DNA from: Caulobacteraceae bacterium
GTDB lineage: Bacteria; Pseudomonadota; Alphaproteobacteria; Caulobacterales; Aquidulcibacteraceae
Direction of reading: 5' to 3'
DNA: 64,000 nucleotides
Assembly (NCBI GenBank): GCA_016703335.1
Contig: JADJCG010000001.1
Coordinates: 372,001 to 436,000, forward strand
Of this stretch, positions 9,701 through 20,625 are shown piece after piece. Below the pieces are notes generated by a model. The model was not told where the DNA came from. It worked only from the letters and a program-made list of their open reading frames with translations, and did not search any database. The number at the start of each line of letters is the position of its first letter. Position 1 is the first letter of the stretch. Made by a program: the position numbers and the translations under genes.

Positions 9701-9742
9701 TTACTCGCCTCGCCTCAGCGCGAGGATTGAAGGAATGATCTT

Positions 9743-12700
9743 ATGCTGAAGGGCCTCGTCGCCTGGTGGGGACACAACCCCGTCGCCGGCAACCTGCTGA
9801 TGGTCTTCGTGGTCATCGCCGGCGTCTTCTCCTTCAACAAGATGGAGAAGGAATTCTGGCCGCCTGGACGCGACAACAGCGTCCAAGTCTCCGCGTCATG
9901 GCCGGGCGCCAGCCCGGAGGACATGGAAAGCCAAGTCATCATCCGCATCGAGGAAGCTACAGCTGGCCTCGACGGCGTTGACTGGGTGCGCTCGCGTTCG
10001 GGCGAAGGCTTCGGTTGGGTCAGCATTCAATCCGAGTCAGGCGCCGACATCGACGCAATGACTCAAGAAGTCCGTTCGCGCGTAGAATCCATCTCGGGTC
10101 TGCCAACCGGCATGGATCCGATCCGCGTGACACGCCAAGTCGGCCGCAACGCCTCCTTCATTATTGGCCTGCACGGCAACGTCGATGAGCGCACGTTGCG
10201 TGACACCGCGGAGCGCCTGCGCGATCAGATTTCGCTGCTGCCTGGCGGCGCCAACACCGAAGTGTGGGGCGCGCGTCCGCCAGAAGTTTCGATCGAAGTG
10301 TCAGAAGCGTCGCTGCAAGCGTTTGGCCTGACCTTCGACGACGTGGCGCGCGCGGTGCGCTCCAGCTCGGTCAACGCCGGCGCCGGCGCCGTGCGCACGG
10401 CTGACGGCAACTTCCAGCTCCAAGCGCGCAATCTCGCCGACACCGAACTCGATTTCGAAAACATCATCATCCGTCAAACGCCAGACGGCGGCGTTGTGCG
10501 CATCGGCGACGTGGGCACCGTCAACGACGGTTTCGTCGATACGAACCTCTATTCGCGCATGAACGGCGAACCGGCGATGCTGGTCGCGCTGCAAACCGCC
10601 GACCAGTTCAACATCTGGGACACCAAGAAAGCCGTCGACGAAGCGCTGACGCAATTCCGCACGACGCTGCCCCAAGGTCTCCAGCTCACCATCGTGAACG
10701 ACGAGTCGGAAGGCTACAACGAGCTACTCCATCTGCTCTTCCAGAACGCAGCGCAGGGCTTCTTCCTGATCTTCTTCCTGCTGCTGCTGACCCTGCACCC
10801 CAAAGTCGCATTCTGGTCAACGCTCGGCGTCATGACCGCGTTCGCGGGATCGTTCTTCATACTCCCGTACATCGGCGTGTCGCTGAACTTTATGAGCGTG
10901 TTCGGCTTCTTGCTGGTGCTCGGCATCATGGTCGATGACGCCATCATCGTCGGCGAAGCGGTCTATGAGCGCGCCGAGAGGCCACCACGGCGCCGATGCC
11001 GCGATCCTGGCGACGCAAATGGTGCTGAAGCCGCTCGTCGCATCGGTGTTCGTGACCATGATCGCGTTCGCGCCGATGATGATGTTCTCGGGCGAGGTCC
11101 GCCAGTTCACCAGCGCCATCTCCATGGTCGTTATCTCGACTTTGGTATTCTCGCTGATCGAAAGCTTGATCATCCTGCCCGCGCACTTGGCGCACGTGAC
11201 GATGCCCAAGACCGACGGCCCTGGCTTCATGGCACGCTTGATGCGCATTCAGCAAAAGTGCGCACGCTCGGTGATCTGGGTCGCTGAAAATCTCCACGGC
11301 CCGCTCGTCCGCACAGCCGTGAAGATGCGTTACCTGACGTGGGCGGTGTTCCTCGTCATCATGGTTCTCAGCGTCGGACTGCTGTTCACCGGCCGCGTGA
11401 AGATGACATTCATGCCGGAAGTCGAAGGCGACTTCATGCAGGTCTCGATCGAACTGCCGCAAACGACGCCCTTCTCGCGCATGGAGCAAGTGAGCGCTCA
11501 GCTCGACGCCGCGCGCTTGGCTCTTGAACAAGAAACGAGCGAAAACGCTTACGAAGATCCGCTCACTGGCCAGCAATCGCGCGGCGTCGTGCGGTCGTGG
11601 AGCCAGTTCATCGATGAAAACACGATCCAGGCCTATGTCGGCCTGACGCCGCCGGAAACGCGGCCGGACATGCGTTCGCGCCTCATCACGGAACGGCTTG
11701 AGCAATTGCTCGGCGAAGTGCCGGACGCAGACCAAGTGAGCTTCTCGCTCTCGGGCTCAGGTTCGCCGTCCATCGATCTGGCGCTGATCAGCGACAACAA
11801 GGAAGACCTTGAAATCGCGGTCGAGGATCTGAAAGCGCGGTTGCTGCAGTTCGAGGGCGTGACCAGCGTTCGCGACAGCCAAGACGCCGCCAACGAAGAA
11901 CTCCGCTTCACCTTGCTGCCAGGCGCCGAACAACTCGGCATCACGCTCATCGACGTGACGCCAAGTGCACCAAGCCTATTTCGGCGAAGAAGCGCAACGC
12001 CTGCCGCGCAACGGCGACGACGTTCGCGTCTACACGCGCTACCCGCGCGATGATCGCCGCACGCTGGAAAGCCTCGGCTCCTTCCGCATCCGCACGTCGG
12101 ATGGCCGCGAAGTGCCGCTCGCCAGCGTCGCGACATGGGAGTTCGCCCCAGGCGTCACCGGTCTCGATCGGCGCCAACGTCAAAGTTCGATCCTCGTCAC
12201 TGCTGACCTCGTCAACGCTGAAGGGCGCGCCGAAATCATGCGCACGCTCGACACTGATTACTGGCCAGCTTTCGAAGGGCGGTTCTCTAGTGTCTCGCGC
12301 CGCGCCATCGGTGAAGCCGAAGGTCAGCAGGAGTTCATGAACGAGTTCATCACGCTGATGACGATGGCGTTCGCGGCGATCTATTTCCTGCTCGCGGTCA
12401 CCTTCCGCTCCTACGCGCAGCCGCTGATGATCTTGTGCGTCATCCCGTTTGCGATCGTCGGCGCCCTGCTCGGCCACTTGATGTTCGGCATCAGCTTTGC
12501 CCTCTTCTCGTGGCTCGGCATGATCGCGGCTATCGGCGTCGTCGTGAACGACAACGTCGTGCTCGTGGACCGCTGCAATCAAATCCGCGGCTACTTCGCG
12601 CTGCGCATGAAGGGCTCCGGCCAAGCACTCCCCGAAGAAGGCGAATGGAAACCCCACGACATCACGCTGCCGAACGGACAAGTCGTGGAATACGTGGGCA

Positions 12701-13167
12701 TCGCGCCGGATCTGGAGCCGCACGAGGAGATGATTGCCGCAGGCGCGGAATCCGGCTTCCAGCGCGGCCCGATCGAACTGAAGACCTCCGCCCAAATGAA
12801 TGACGGCCCGGAATACCGCGAACGGGCCGAGCAACTCGAAGCCATGGGCTTTCAGGTCATGCGGGTGAAGGCCGAGGCAGGTATCACAGAAGCTTCGGTC
12901 TCACGTTTCCGTCAGATCTTCCTCACATCCGTCACGGAATTTATCGGCACCTCGCCGATGATCCTCGAGAACGCGGCGATCGTGCAGTTCCTGAAGCCGA
13001 TGGTCATCAGCCTGGCCTTCGGCGTCCTGATCTGTATGCCGGCGACCTTGATCCTGACGCCCGTCTTCTACATGATCGGGCTCGACTTTAAGCGCATCTT
13101 TGGCGGCCTGTTTGGCTTCTACGGGCGCTTGTATGGGGGCCGCCGCAAACTAGCCGCGGCGGAATAA
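9743..13167 (+). CDS. RND efflux permease (AcrB/MexF superfamily), two frame breaks
   Basis: Inner-membrane proton-driven pump of about 1,140 codons. The coding signal passes through three frames: 9743 to about 10975, then to about 11960, then to 13167. Continuity across each break is clear: the TM4 proton-relay motif GIMVDDAIIVGEAVYERAE resumes as RGHHGADAAILATQMVLKP, and the docking/porter domain resumes at VHQAYFGEEAQRLPRNGDD. The second break fits loss of a GC pair in a repetitive context. An insertion of roughly 85-90 residues lies between VDRCNQIRGYFALR and SRFRQIFLTSVT in the loop after TM10, where homologues have about 20-30. The indels are probably sequence errors; the insertion is in frame and looks real. 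Confidence 0.88.
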
Positions 13168-13192
13168 CGAACAGACCTTCGGAGGGTACTCA

Positions 13193-15263
13193 ATGATGTT
13201 TTTGACTCGCCGCGCCATGGGCGCGTCGTCGGTCGCGCTATTGGCTGGTTGCGCCACGGGCACGGCTGCAACGTCGACTGAAACGACAGCAGCGGCACGC
13301 GCGCCGGCAGCGATCGGCGCCTGGGGCGTTGATCTCGCGGCGCGCGACACAAGCGTGAAGCCGGGCGACGACTTCTTCAAATACGCCAACGGCACATGGC
13401 TCGCGAACACGCAGATCCCAGGCGACCGCACCCGCTGGGGCACGTTCGATATCCTGCGCGAAAAGGCCGACAACGACGCGCGCGTCATCATCGAAGAAGT
13501 CGCGCTAGCTGGCGGCGCTCCTGGCACGAACCAGCAAAAGATCGCCGACTTCTACAACTCGTTCTTGAACCAGCAGCAGATCGACGCCGCTGGCCTCACG
13601 CCCATTCAAGAAGAGCTCGCGCAGATCCAAGCGCTCAGCAATCACGAGCAAACGATCCGCTTCATCGCGACGCCGGGCATCGCCGTCAACTCGCCGATCG
13701 CCGTGTTCGTCGGCCTCGATGAGCGCAATCCGGATCGCTACATCTGCAACATGACGCACGCGGGCCTCGGCCTGCCGGAGCGCGAATATTATCGCCGCAC
13801 CGACGGCGAATTCCCGAACATCCGTCGCGAGTACGAAGCGCACATCACGCGCCTCCTCACGCTCGCGGGTCAAAGCAATGCCGGCGCGCAAGCTCGCCGC
13901 ATCGTCGCGCTCGAAACGCAAATCGCCGAACGCCATTGGCCGATCGCCGATCGCCGCGACCGCGACCGCACCTACAATCTGAAGACGCGCGCGGAAATTC
14001 GCACGTTGGCGCCGCGCTTCCCATGGAACGCGTCGTTCGAAGCCGCTGGCCTCGGCAACGTGCAAGAAGTGGTTGTCGCTGAACTCTCGGCGATGGGCCC
14101 GCTCGCGAACCTCTTCATCCAGACGCCGGTTTCGACCTGGAAGTCGTACCTCACCTATCACCTGGTGCGTAACAACGCGCCCATCCTGCCGAAGAACATC
14201 GACGACGAAGTCTTTGCCTTCTACGGCACGACGCTGTCGGGCCAGCCGCAACAGCGCGAGCGCTGGAAGCGCGCGGTGCAAGCCGTGAACGGCGCCCTCG
14301 GCGAAGCCATCGGCTCGATCTACGTGCAACGCCACTTCCCGCCGGAAGCCAAAGAGCAAATGCGTCAGCTGGTTGAGAACCTGCGCACGGCCTACGGCCA
14401 GCGCATCGACGCGCTGAGCTGGATGTCGGCCGAGACGAAAGTCGCGGCGCGCGAAAAGTTGGCGACCTTCCGTCCGAAGATCGGCTACCCGGATCGCTGG
14501 CGTGATTATTCCGCGCTTGAGGTCCGCGCCAACGACGCGTTCGGCAATGCCAAGCGCCAATCGGTCTTCGACTGGAACCACGACCTCGCACGCCTGAGCC
14601 GCCCGACCGATAAGGACGAGTGGTTCATGACGCCGCAAACGGTGAACGCGTATTACAATCCGACGTTCAACGAAGTCGTCTTCCCGGCCGCGATCCTGCA
14701 GCCGCCGTTCTTCGATCCGAACGCTGATCCGGCCGTGAACTACGGCGCCATCGGCGGCGTCATCGGTCACGAAATGGGCCACGGCTTCGACGACCAAGGC
14801 GCGAAGTCAGACGCACAAGGCGTGCTCCGTGATTGGTGGAGCCCGGCAGACGTCGCCGCCTTCACACAAGTGACGGATCGCCTCGCGGCGCAATACGACG
14901 CGTTCACGCCGCTCGAAGGCATCCACGTCAACGGCCGCCTCACTCTCGGTGAAAACATCGGCGACAACGGCGGCCTGCAAGTCGCGTATCACGCCTATCA
15001 CGCTGTCGCGAAACGGCGCGCCGGCCGCGGACATCGACGGCATCACCGGCGATCAGCGGTTCTTCCTGGGCTGGGCGCAAGTGTGGCGCGCGCTCATCCG
15101 TGACGCCGCGCTGCGCAACCAAATCCTGACCGACCCGCACTCACCGTCGATCTACCGTTGCAACGGCACGGTGCGGAACATGGACAGCTGGTACGCGGCG
15201 TTCGACGTCCAACCGGGCGATGCGCTCTATCTCGCGCCGGCCGATCGCGTCACCATCTGGTAA
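13193..15263 (+). CDS. M13-family zinc metallopeptidase lipoprotein, copy 1 (one frame break)
   Basis: Neprilysin/PepO-type endopeptidase, expected in the periplasm. The N-terminus has a twin-arginine-like start (LTRRAMGASS) and a lipobox (LLAGC). Catalytic landmarks are NAYYNP, the zinc site HEMGH (in GVIGHEMGHGFDDQGAKSD, about residue 526) and the third ligand in GENIGDNGG. The frame changes near 15005; the C-terminal part (ITGDQRFFLGWAQVWR... to ADRVTIW) continues in the frame ending at 15263 and matches the family terminus. About 685 residues in total, the usual size. A strong terminator follows at 15290. Confidence 0.9.
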
Positions 15264-15289
15264 GCGCGCGACCAACGCCAAACGATCAA

Positions 15290-15313
15290 GGGGAGCCTCC
15301 GGCTCCCCTTTTT
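15290..15313 (+). terminator. Intrinsic terminator after M13 peptidase copy 1
   Basis: Perfect eight-base-pair stem (GGGGAGCC / GGCTCCCC) with a three-base loop, followed by TTTTTC. It separates the two peptidase genes into different transcripts. Confidence 0.85.
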
Positions 15314-15420
15314 CTTTGCCAGTTTGCGATCAAGGCGCGAATTGGAGCGGCTGACGGCCAGCTTCGGCCTTGTCGCCAAGCAACGCCGCCACGATGATCC
15401 CGCCACCTTGGAGGGATCTC

Positions 15421-17478
15421 ATGCTCAGCTTCACTCGCCGCGCCCTGGGCGCTTCTTCGCTCGCGCTCGCCGCGGCGGGCTGCGCAACTGGTACGGCAGG
15501 CGGCAGCGGAGCGCCTCAAGCGGCGGCAGCGCAGCCATCGGCGCTTACGGCCTTGATCTCACTGCAGGCGATCCAAGCGTTCAGCCAGGCAACGACTTCT
15601 TCCGCTATTGCAACGGCCGCTGGCTCGACACGACAGAAATCCCGAGCGACCAGCGCAGCTGGGGCACGTTTGTCATCCTCGCTGAGAAAGCGAGCCAGGA
15701 TCAGCGCGTCATCATCGAAGAGACCGCCCTCGCCGGCGGCGCGCCAGGCTCAGCGCAGCAACGCATCGCCGCGACCTACAACGCCTACCTCAACACCGAC
15801 GCGATCAACGCGCGGGGCCTCGCGCCGCTGCAAGAAGATCTCGCCAGCATCGCCGCGTTGCGCACGCACGAGGACGTCATCCGCTCGATGGCGCGCAACG
15901 ACATCCCCACCAACGGCCCGATCGTCGCGTTCGCTGGCCTCGATGCGCGCAACCCGCAGCGTTACGTCGTCTCGTTCACGCATGCTGGCCTCGGCCTTCC
16001 TGAGCGCGAATATTATCGCCGCGCCGACGGCGAAGCTAACCGCGTCGCCTACGTCGCCTACATCGAGCAGGTGCTCACACTGGCCGGACAATCCAACGGC
16101 GCCGCCAAAGCCCGCTCAATCATGGCGCTTGAAACGCAAATCGCCAGGCTGCATTGGCCTGTCGCGGACCGCCGCCAGCGCGATCGCACCTACAACCTAA
16201 AAACCCGCGCCGAACTCCGCGCCATCGCGCCGAACTTCCCGTGGGACGCGGGTCTCGAAGCCGCCGGCATGGGCGAAGCGACCGAAGTGGTTGTGCGCGA
16301 ACTCAGCGCCATGGCGCCGCTGGCGCAACTCTTCTTGGCGACACCGGTCTCAACCTGGCGCGACTATCTCACCTACAATCTGATCAGCAGCAGCGCCGTG
16401 TACTCCCAGGCGCGATCGATGACGCGAACTTTGCCTTCTTTGGCCGCACGCTGAACGGCCAACCAGAACAGCAAGAACGCTGGAAGCGCGCCGTCGATGT
16501 GATCGACAACACGATGGGCGAAGCGGTTGGCCAGCTCTACGTGCAGCGTCACTTCCCGCCAGAAGCCAAAGCGCAAATGCTGGAGCTGGTAGAAAATCTC
16601 CGCCGCGCTTACTCGCAACGCATCGATCAATCGCCCTGGATGACGGCCGCAACAAAAGTCGTCGCGCAGGAAAAGCTCGCCGCCTTCGTGCCGCGCATCG
16701 GCTACCCCGATAAGTGGCGCGACTTCACTGGCCTCGACGCTGTCGCCGACGACGCCTGGCAACTTCAAACGCGCCAACAAGTTCAACGGCGATTGGGCCA
16801 CCGCGCGCCTCTGGCGCCCGGTCGATCGCGCCGAATGGAACATGACGCCGCAAACGGTGAACGCCTCCTACAATTCGGTGCTCAACGTCATCACCTTCCC
16901 CGCCGCAATTCTGCAGCCACCCTTCTTCGATCCGAACGCGGACGCTGCCGTGAACTACGGCGCCATTGGCGGCGTCATCGGCCACGAAATGGGCCACGGC
17001 TTCGATGACCAAGGCGCGAAGTCAGACGCCCGCGGCGTGCTGCGCGATTGGTGGAGCCCTGAAGACGTCGCAGCGTTCGAGCGCGTCACCGGCGCACTCG
17101 CCGCTCAATACGATGGCTTCGAAGCATTGCCCGGCCTGCACGTGAACGGCCGCCTCACCCTCGGTGAAAACGTCGGCGACAATGGCGGACTGCAAGTTGC
17201 ATTGCGCGCCTACGAGCTTTCGCTGAACGGCCGCCAAGCGCCAGTGCGTGATAACCTCACCGGCACGCAGCGTTTCCTTCCTGGGCTGGGCGCAGGCCTG
17301 GCGCTCGAAGTATCGCGACGAAGCGCTACGCAATCTCGTGCTGACCAACCCGCACTCGCCGCCAAACTTCCGCGTCAACGGCGTCGTCCGCAACATGGCC
17401 GCCTGGTACGAAGCCTTCGGCGTCACGCAAGACAACGCACTTTACCTGCCGCCAGATCAGCGCGTCACGATCTGGTAG
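15421..17478 (+). CDS. M13-family zinc metallopeptidase lipoprotein, copy 2 (four frame breaks)
   Basis: Close paralogue of the preceding gene. It starts MLSFTRRALGASS with a lipobox (AAAGC). Homology moves between frames near 15530, 16400, 16755 and 17275. All landmarks survive: PGNDFFRYCNGRW, AGLGLPEREYYRRADGE, the zinc site HEMGH, GENVGDNGG and the C-terminus ALYLPPDQRVTIW. The conserved motifs and unchanged codon bias argue for indel errors in the sequence rather than decay, but four breaks in one gene also fit a young pseudogene beside an intact copy. Confidence 0.75.
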
Positions 17479-17481
17479 CGC

Positions 17482-17889
17482 TCAGTTCGGTACGTACTGC
17501 GTGCGCATGTAGTCCACACCGCGTGCGATCAGGTCGCGCAAGACGACCTGGTCAACGTCGGCGAGATTGGTGATGTAGACGCAACCCTTGCCTGCTTTGT
17601 GCTTGCCGAGCTTCTTCATCAACGCGTCACGTCCTTTAAAGGCGCCCATCAGGTATAGCACCAGCGCGGCCTTGCGCGGTGCGAAGCCCACGATAGGCCA
17701 ATCGCCGCTGCGTGATTCATAGCTTCCGTATCCGACAATGCTCGGACCCCACATCATGGGCTTCTCGCCCGTGACGTCGCGCATCAGCTTATCGACCGCC
17801 TTCGCATCTTTGCGGCGGCCTTCCTGCTCCACAGCCGCGAGAAACGCGGCGACAGACGCTTTAGTCGGTTTGGTCTTCGGTTCGGCCAT
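17482..17889 (-). CDS. DUF1801 (YdhG-like) domain protein
   Basis: Small cytoplasmic protein of 135 residues in the DUF1801 family. Typical features are the N-terminal helix followed by MMWGPSIVGYGSYESRSGDWPIVGFAPRK and the closing GKGCVYITNLADVDQVVLRDLI segment. The biochemical role of the family is not established. It converges with the M13 peptidase, three bases beyond its stop, and follows an alpha/beta hydrolase gene in the same direction. Confidence 0.85.
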   Translation of the reverse strand: MAEPKTKPTKASVAAFLAAVEQEGRRKDAKAVDKLMRDVTGEKPMMWGPSIVGYGSYESRSGDWPIVGFAPRKAALVLYLMGAFKGRDALMKKLGKHKAGKGCVYITNLADVDQVVLRDLIARGVDYMRTQYVPN

Positions 17890-18692
17890 TTTTTACTCCG
17901 AGGATTTTCGGCGAGAAAAGCTGCGATGTGCGGATAAATGCCGTCGCGCACCAAAGTCGCGTGATCAGAGCCCGGGATGCGCACGAATTGCTTCGGCTCG
18001 TTCGCCATCTCGAACAAGCGCTCCCCTTGCGCAAACGGGATCACCGTATCGCGATCGCCATGCACGATCAGCACCGGCATGTGCACATCGCCGATCCAAT
18101 CGCGCGATCGAAAACTCTCCCGCACCAGCACGGCTGCCATAGGCGTCAAATAATCCGCAACAACATCGTCCACGCCAGTAAATGGCGCTTCAAGAATAAG
18201 CGCCCGCGCTGGGTGCTCGGAAGCAAGACGCGTTGCAACGCCGGAGCCGAGTGAGAAGCCGTGAATAACAATGTCGCGCGGCTCATATCCTTGATCGATC
18301 AGCCAATCGTACCCGGCCCGCGCATCGAGATGCAGCCCACGTTCACTTGGATGCCCCGTCGATCCCGCATAGCCACGATAATAGACCGCGAGAAACCCAG
18401 CGCCCGTTTCCGCAATGCGCCGCCAACGCCCGCCCCAAATTTGCGGCCGCCCGCCATTGCCATCAAAGAACAGAAATACCGGCTGCCCCTCTTGCGGCGT
18501 GCGATACCAAGCGACGAGACTCTCACCATCCTCAGTCGCGATGCGCACCGCCTGCGTCTCAGGAAAGTTCGGCGCGACCTCTTCGCGATCGGGATGATAG
18601 ATCAGCGAAGATTGAAACGTCGCGAGCGCCGCAACCGGCGCGGCGACAAGAATGAAAACCGCCGCGAGCGCAACAAGCCACCGGCGCTTCAT
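17784..18692 (-). CDS. Alpha/beta hydrolase with N-terminal membrane anchor
   Basis: Serine hydrolase fold (YfhR/BEM46-like). An N-terminal hydrophobic segment (residues 5-26) is a signal or anchor. The nucleophile elbow is GFSLGSG, the acid is in HGDRDTVIP and the catalytic His is in GSDHATL. The frame runs 106 bases into the DUF1801 gene with a basic tail after FLAENPR; in the neighbouring frame a TAA lies just before the DUF1801 start, so the true C-terminus is probably near 17895 and a one-base indel extends it here. The ATG overlaps the stop of the upstream membrane-protein gene. Confidence 0.85.
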   Translation of the reverse strand: MKRRWLVALAAVFILVAAPVAALATFQSSLIYHPDREEVAPNFPETQAVRIATEDGESLVAWYRTPQEGQPVFLFFDGNGGRPQIWGGRWRRIAETGAGFLAVYYRGYAGSTGHPSERGLHLDARAGYDWLIDQGYEPRDIVIHGFSLGSGVATRLASEHPARALILEAPFTGVDDVVADYLTPMAAVLVRESFRSRDWIGDVHMPVLIVHGDRDTVIPFAQGERLFEMANEPKQFVRIPGSDHATLVRDGIYPHIAAFLAENPRSKKWPNRRPNRLKRLSPRFSRLWSRKAAAKMRRRSIS

Positions 18693-19138
18693 TTCACAAC
18701 CACATCGGCGCTCGAACTACGACCGCCAGTCTTCAGCTTGCGTACGATCCATCCGGCGATCATTGACGCTGTCGTCGCCAACGCCACAACGGCAAAAATC
18801 CAGCCGAGCGGATAAACCGCGCCAAGGCCACTCAACAGCGAACACGCCAAGACCATCCCGGCGCCCAGTGCTCCCGCAATCAAAATGCTCCGCGACCGTG
18901 GCGGCACTAGAGCATAGAGCGCACCGGTGATCGCACCGGCCGCCGCGCCTCCAATAGCTGCGTAGACCACGAACATCCACGCCACGACAGCATTTATGAA
19001 TTGCTCCTTGGCGGCGGGCTCCGGCCCCAATGCGAAGAGAATGCCGATCGCGCCAGCGCCGAACGCTCCGAATACAAAAGCGAATACCGACACATACATC
19101 AGCAGCCAAAGCACAAACGTCAGCGTTGCGCCCAACAT
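18689..19138 (-). CDS. Small integral membrane protein, unknown function
   Basis: 149 residues with four predicted membrane segments (about 5-35, 48-75, 82-103 and 108-128) rich in Gly and Ala, and a basic C-terminal tail. I do not recognise a family. Its stop overlaps the start of the alpha/beta hydrolase (ATGA), and it lies 25 bases after the TIR-protein gene, so the four minus-strand genes from 19.9 to 17.5 kb look like one operon. Confidence 0.7.
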   Translation of the reverse strand: MLGATLTFVLWLLMYVSVFAFVFGAFGAGAIGILFALGPEPAAKEQFINAVVAWMFVVYAAIGGAAAGAITGALYALVPPRSRSILIAGALGAGMVLACSLLSGLGAVYPLGWIFAVVALATTASMIAGWIVRKLKTGGRSSSADVVVK

Positions 19139-19162
19139 CGCACGGCCCTCGTCGGCTCAGCT

Positions 19163-19897
19163 TTACTTGCCGGTGATGCTATTCAGCACGTTGCAGAAGG
19201 CAATGGGCGCATTGCCCTGATCGCACGCCATGTTTCCCATCGAGAAGATAAAAACCACAATCGCGACGAGCGGAAAGATGACGCCGATCGCGCGAGTCAA
19301 GAACATCGATGGCGAAAACGGTTGTGAGCGGCGCGCCGCCGTCTCTCGCCTCGTTTCGCTCTCGTCGACATCGGACTCTTCCTCCGCCTCATCGCGACCC
19401 TGGCCGACTTGAATGTTAACGTTCTGCATCGTCACGCCTTGCAGCTTGATGCCAGGCGCCTCGAAATGCGTGGGACGCGGCGCGACGGGGATCGGCTCGC
19501 TGCGGACAATCGCTTGGACCACGCCAAGAAAATGCTGAAACCGCGGATCCTCCGCGCCGCCACTCCATGCGGCGAGATCGGCGTACTGCGTCTCACCAAA
19601 GCCAAGCGGCGGCGAAACCATGTCGAGACGTACCGCGCTAGGGATCTTGCGCGCTTGGCCGTGCGTCGCCTCTTCCATCACCCAAGCGCCCTGCTCGTGA
19701 TCAACGCTGTCCGTCGTCCAAACGGCGACAACGCACTTAGCCGCTGCAAGCTGCGTCGCAATTTCCGCGCGCCACGATGTCGACGGTTGAATCCCCTCAT
19801 CCCACCAAACATCAAGCCCAGCATCGCGCAGGTTCTGCACGAGCGGACGAACACGATCCGCGTCCGACTTTTTGTACGAGATAAAAACGTCCGCCAT
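19163..19897 (-). CDS. TIR-domain protein with C-terminal membrane anchor
   Basis: N-terminal TIR domain (residues 2-130): the strand-A start MADVFISYKKSDAD, box-2-like DVWWDEGIQPSTSW and a WVMEEA helix with Glu75/Glu76 where TIR NADases place the catalytic Glu. A linker (about 150-190) is acidic then basic, and one membrane helix sits at about 203-221, followed by a short tail containing two Cys. Bacterial TIR proteins include NAD-consuming defence effectors and scaffolds. No recognisable sensor partner lies beside it, so a defence role is only a possibility. Confidence 0.82.
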   Translation of the reverse strand: MADVFISYKKSDADRVRPLVQNLRDAGLDVWWDEGIQPSTSWRAEIATQLAAAKCVVAVWTTDSVDHEQGAWVMEEATHGQARKIPSAVRLDMVSPPLGFGETQYADLAAWSGGAEDPRFQHFLGVVQAIVRSEPIPVAPRPTHFEAPGIKLQGVTMQNVNIQVGQGRDEAEEESDVDESETRRETAARRSQPFSPSMFLTRAIGVIFPLVAIVVFIFSMGNMACDQGNAPIAFCNVLNSITGK

Positions 19898-19976
19898 GAT
19901 CCCTCCGCGAGCGTTCTAGCCTTGCCGGACCTCGGTTCCTCGTGACAAATCGGCGAGGTCAAAGGGAGAGGCGCGC

Positions 19977-20558
19977 GTGGACGAAGATCAAAGCTTCGCA
20001 TTCAGAGGCAACGCAGTCCTCAACTTCCGCCTGCGGATACGTTCGAACTCTCTTTCCGTATCGACAACATAGAAGAAGGGCGGCGAAGTCGCAAAGAGCT
20101 GGGACGTGAGCTTCGCGGGGATACCAAGGATCCGCATCTCAGAGCGCGTTGGCGCACGCACTCGAGTATCCGCAGTTTATTTGAAGCCGCGCGACGGCGA
20201 AATGGCCATGTGCTGCTGGCAAAAGAGCGCCCTCGGTGCTTCCGACGCAGACAAGAAGATCTACTACGATGCGGCGATGGCCGCGCTTCAGGCCATTGCC
20301 GAGCAACGCCCGGACCTGAAAGCAACATTCGGACCTGATCGGCCGAGCGCTCTGATCGGCGCCGCGCTAGGCGCGATCTTCTTTATTGGAGCCACGTATC
20401 TCGGCATCGGCGAGATCAACACGATATTCTGGATCGCGGCAGCGCTTATTAGCGCGGTGTATGCATACTCGGCAGCGAGATCAGGCGTATTCAAGCCGAC
20501 GCGTACGTTGACACTATTGGAAGCGCGAAACGAGCTGGCCGCGAACGCGGCGCGCTAG
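19977..20558 (+). CDS. Hypothetical membrane protein (frame breaks near its 5' end)
   Basis: The last 150 codons (from 20106) are open and encode a soluble N-terminal part (KSALGASDADKKIYYDAAM), two hydrophobic segments (AALGAIFFIGATYLGI and IFWIAAALISAVYAYSA) and a short tail. Protein-like sequence continues upstream in other frames to a GTG at 19977 (VDEDQSFAFRGNAVLNF) preceded by a good ribosome-binding site (GGGAGAG, about 8 bases), suggesting one gene with two small indels around 20040-20070. No family recognised. It is divergent from the TIR gene. Confidence 0.5.
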
Positions 20559-20625
20559 CACCAGAGACGCGATCACCATCATCCCCCGTAGATTTCGAAA
20601 TGCTGATCGAAGAGACGAAGCTCCA

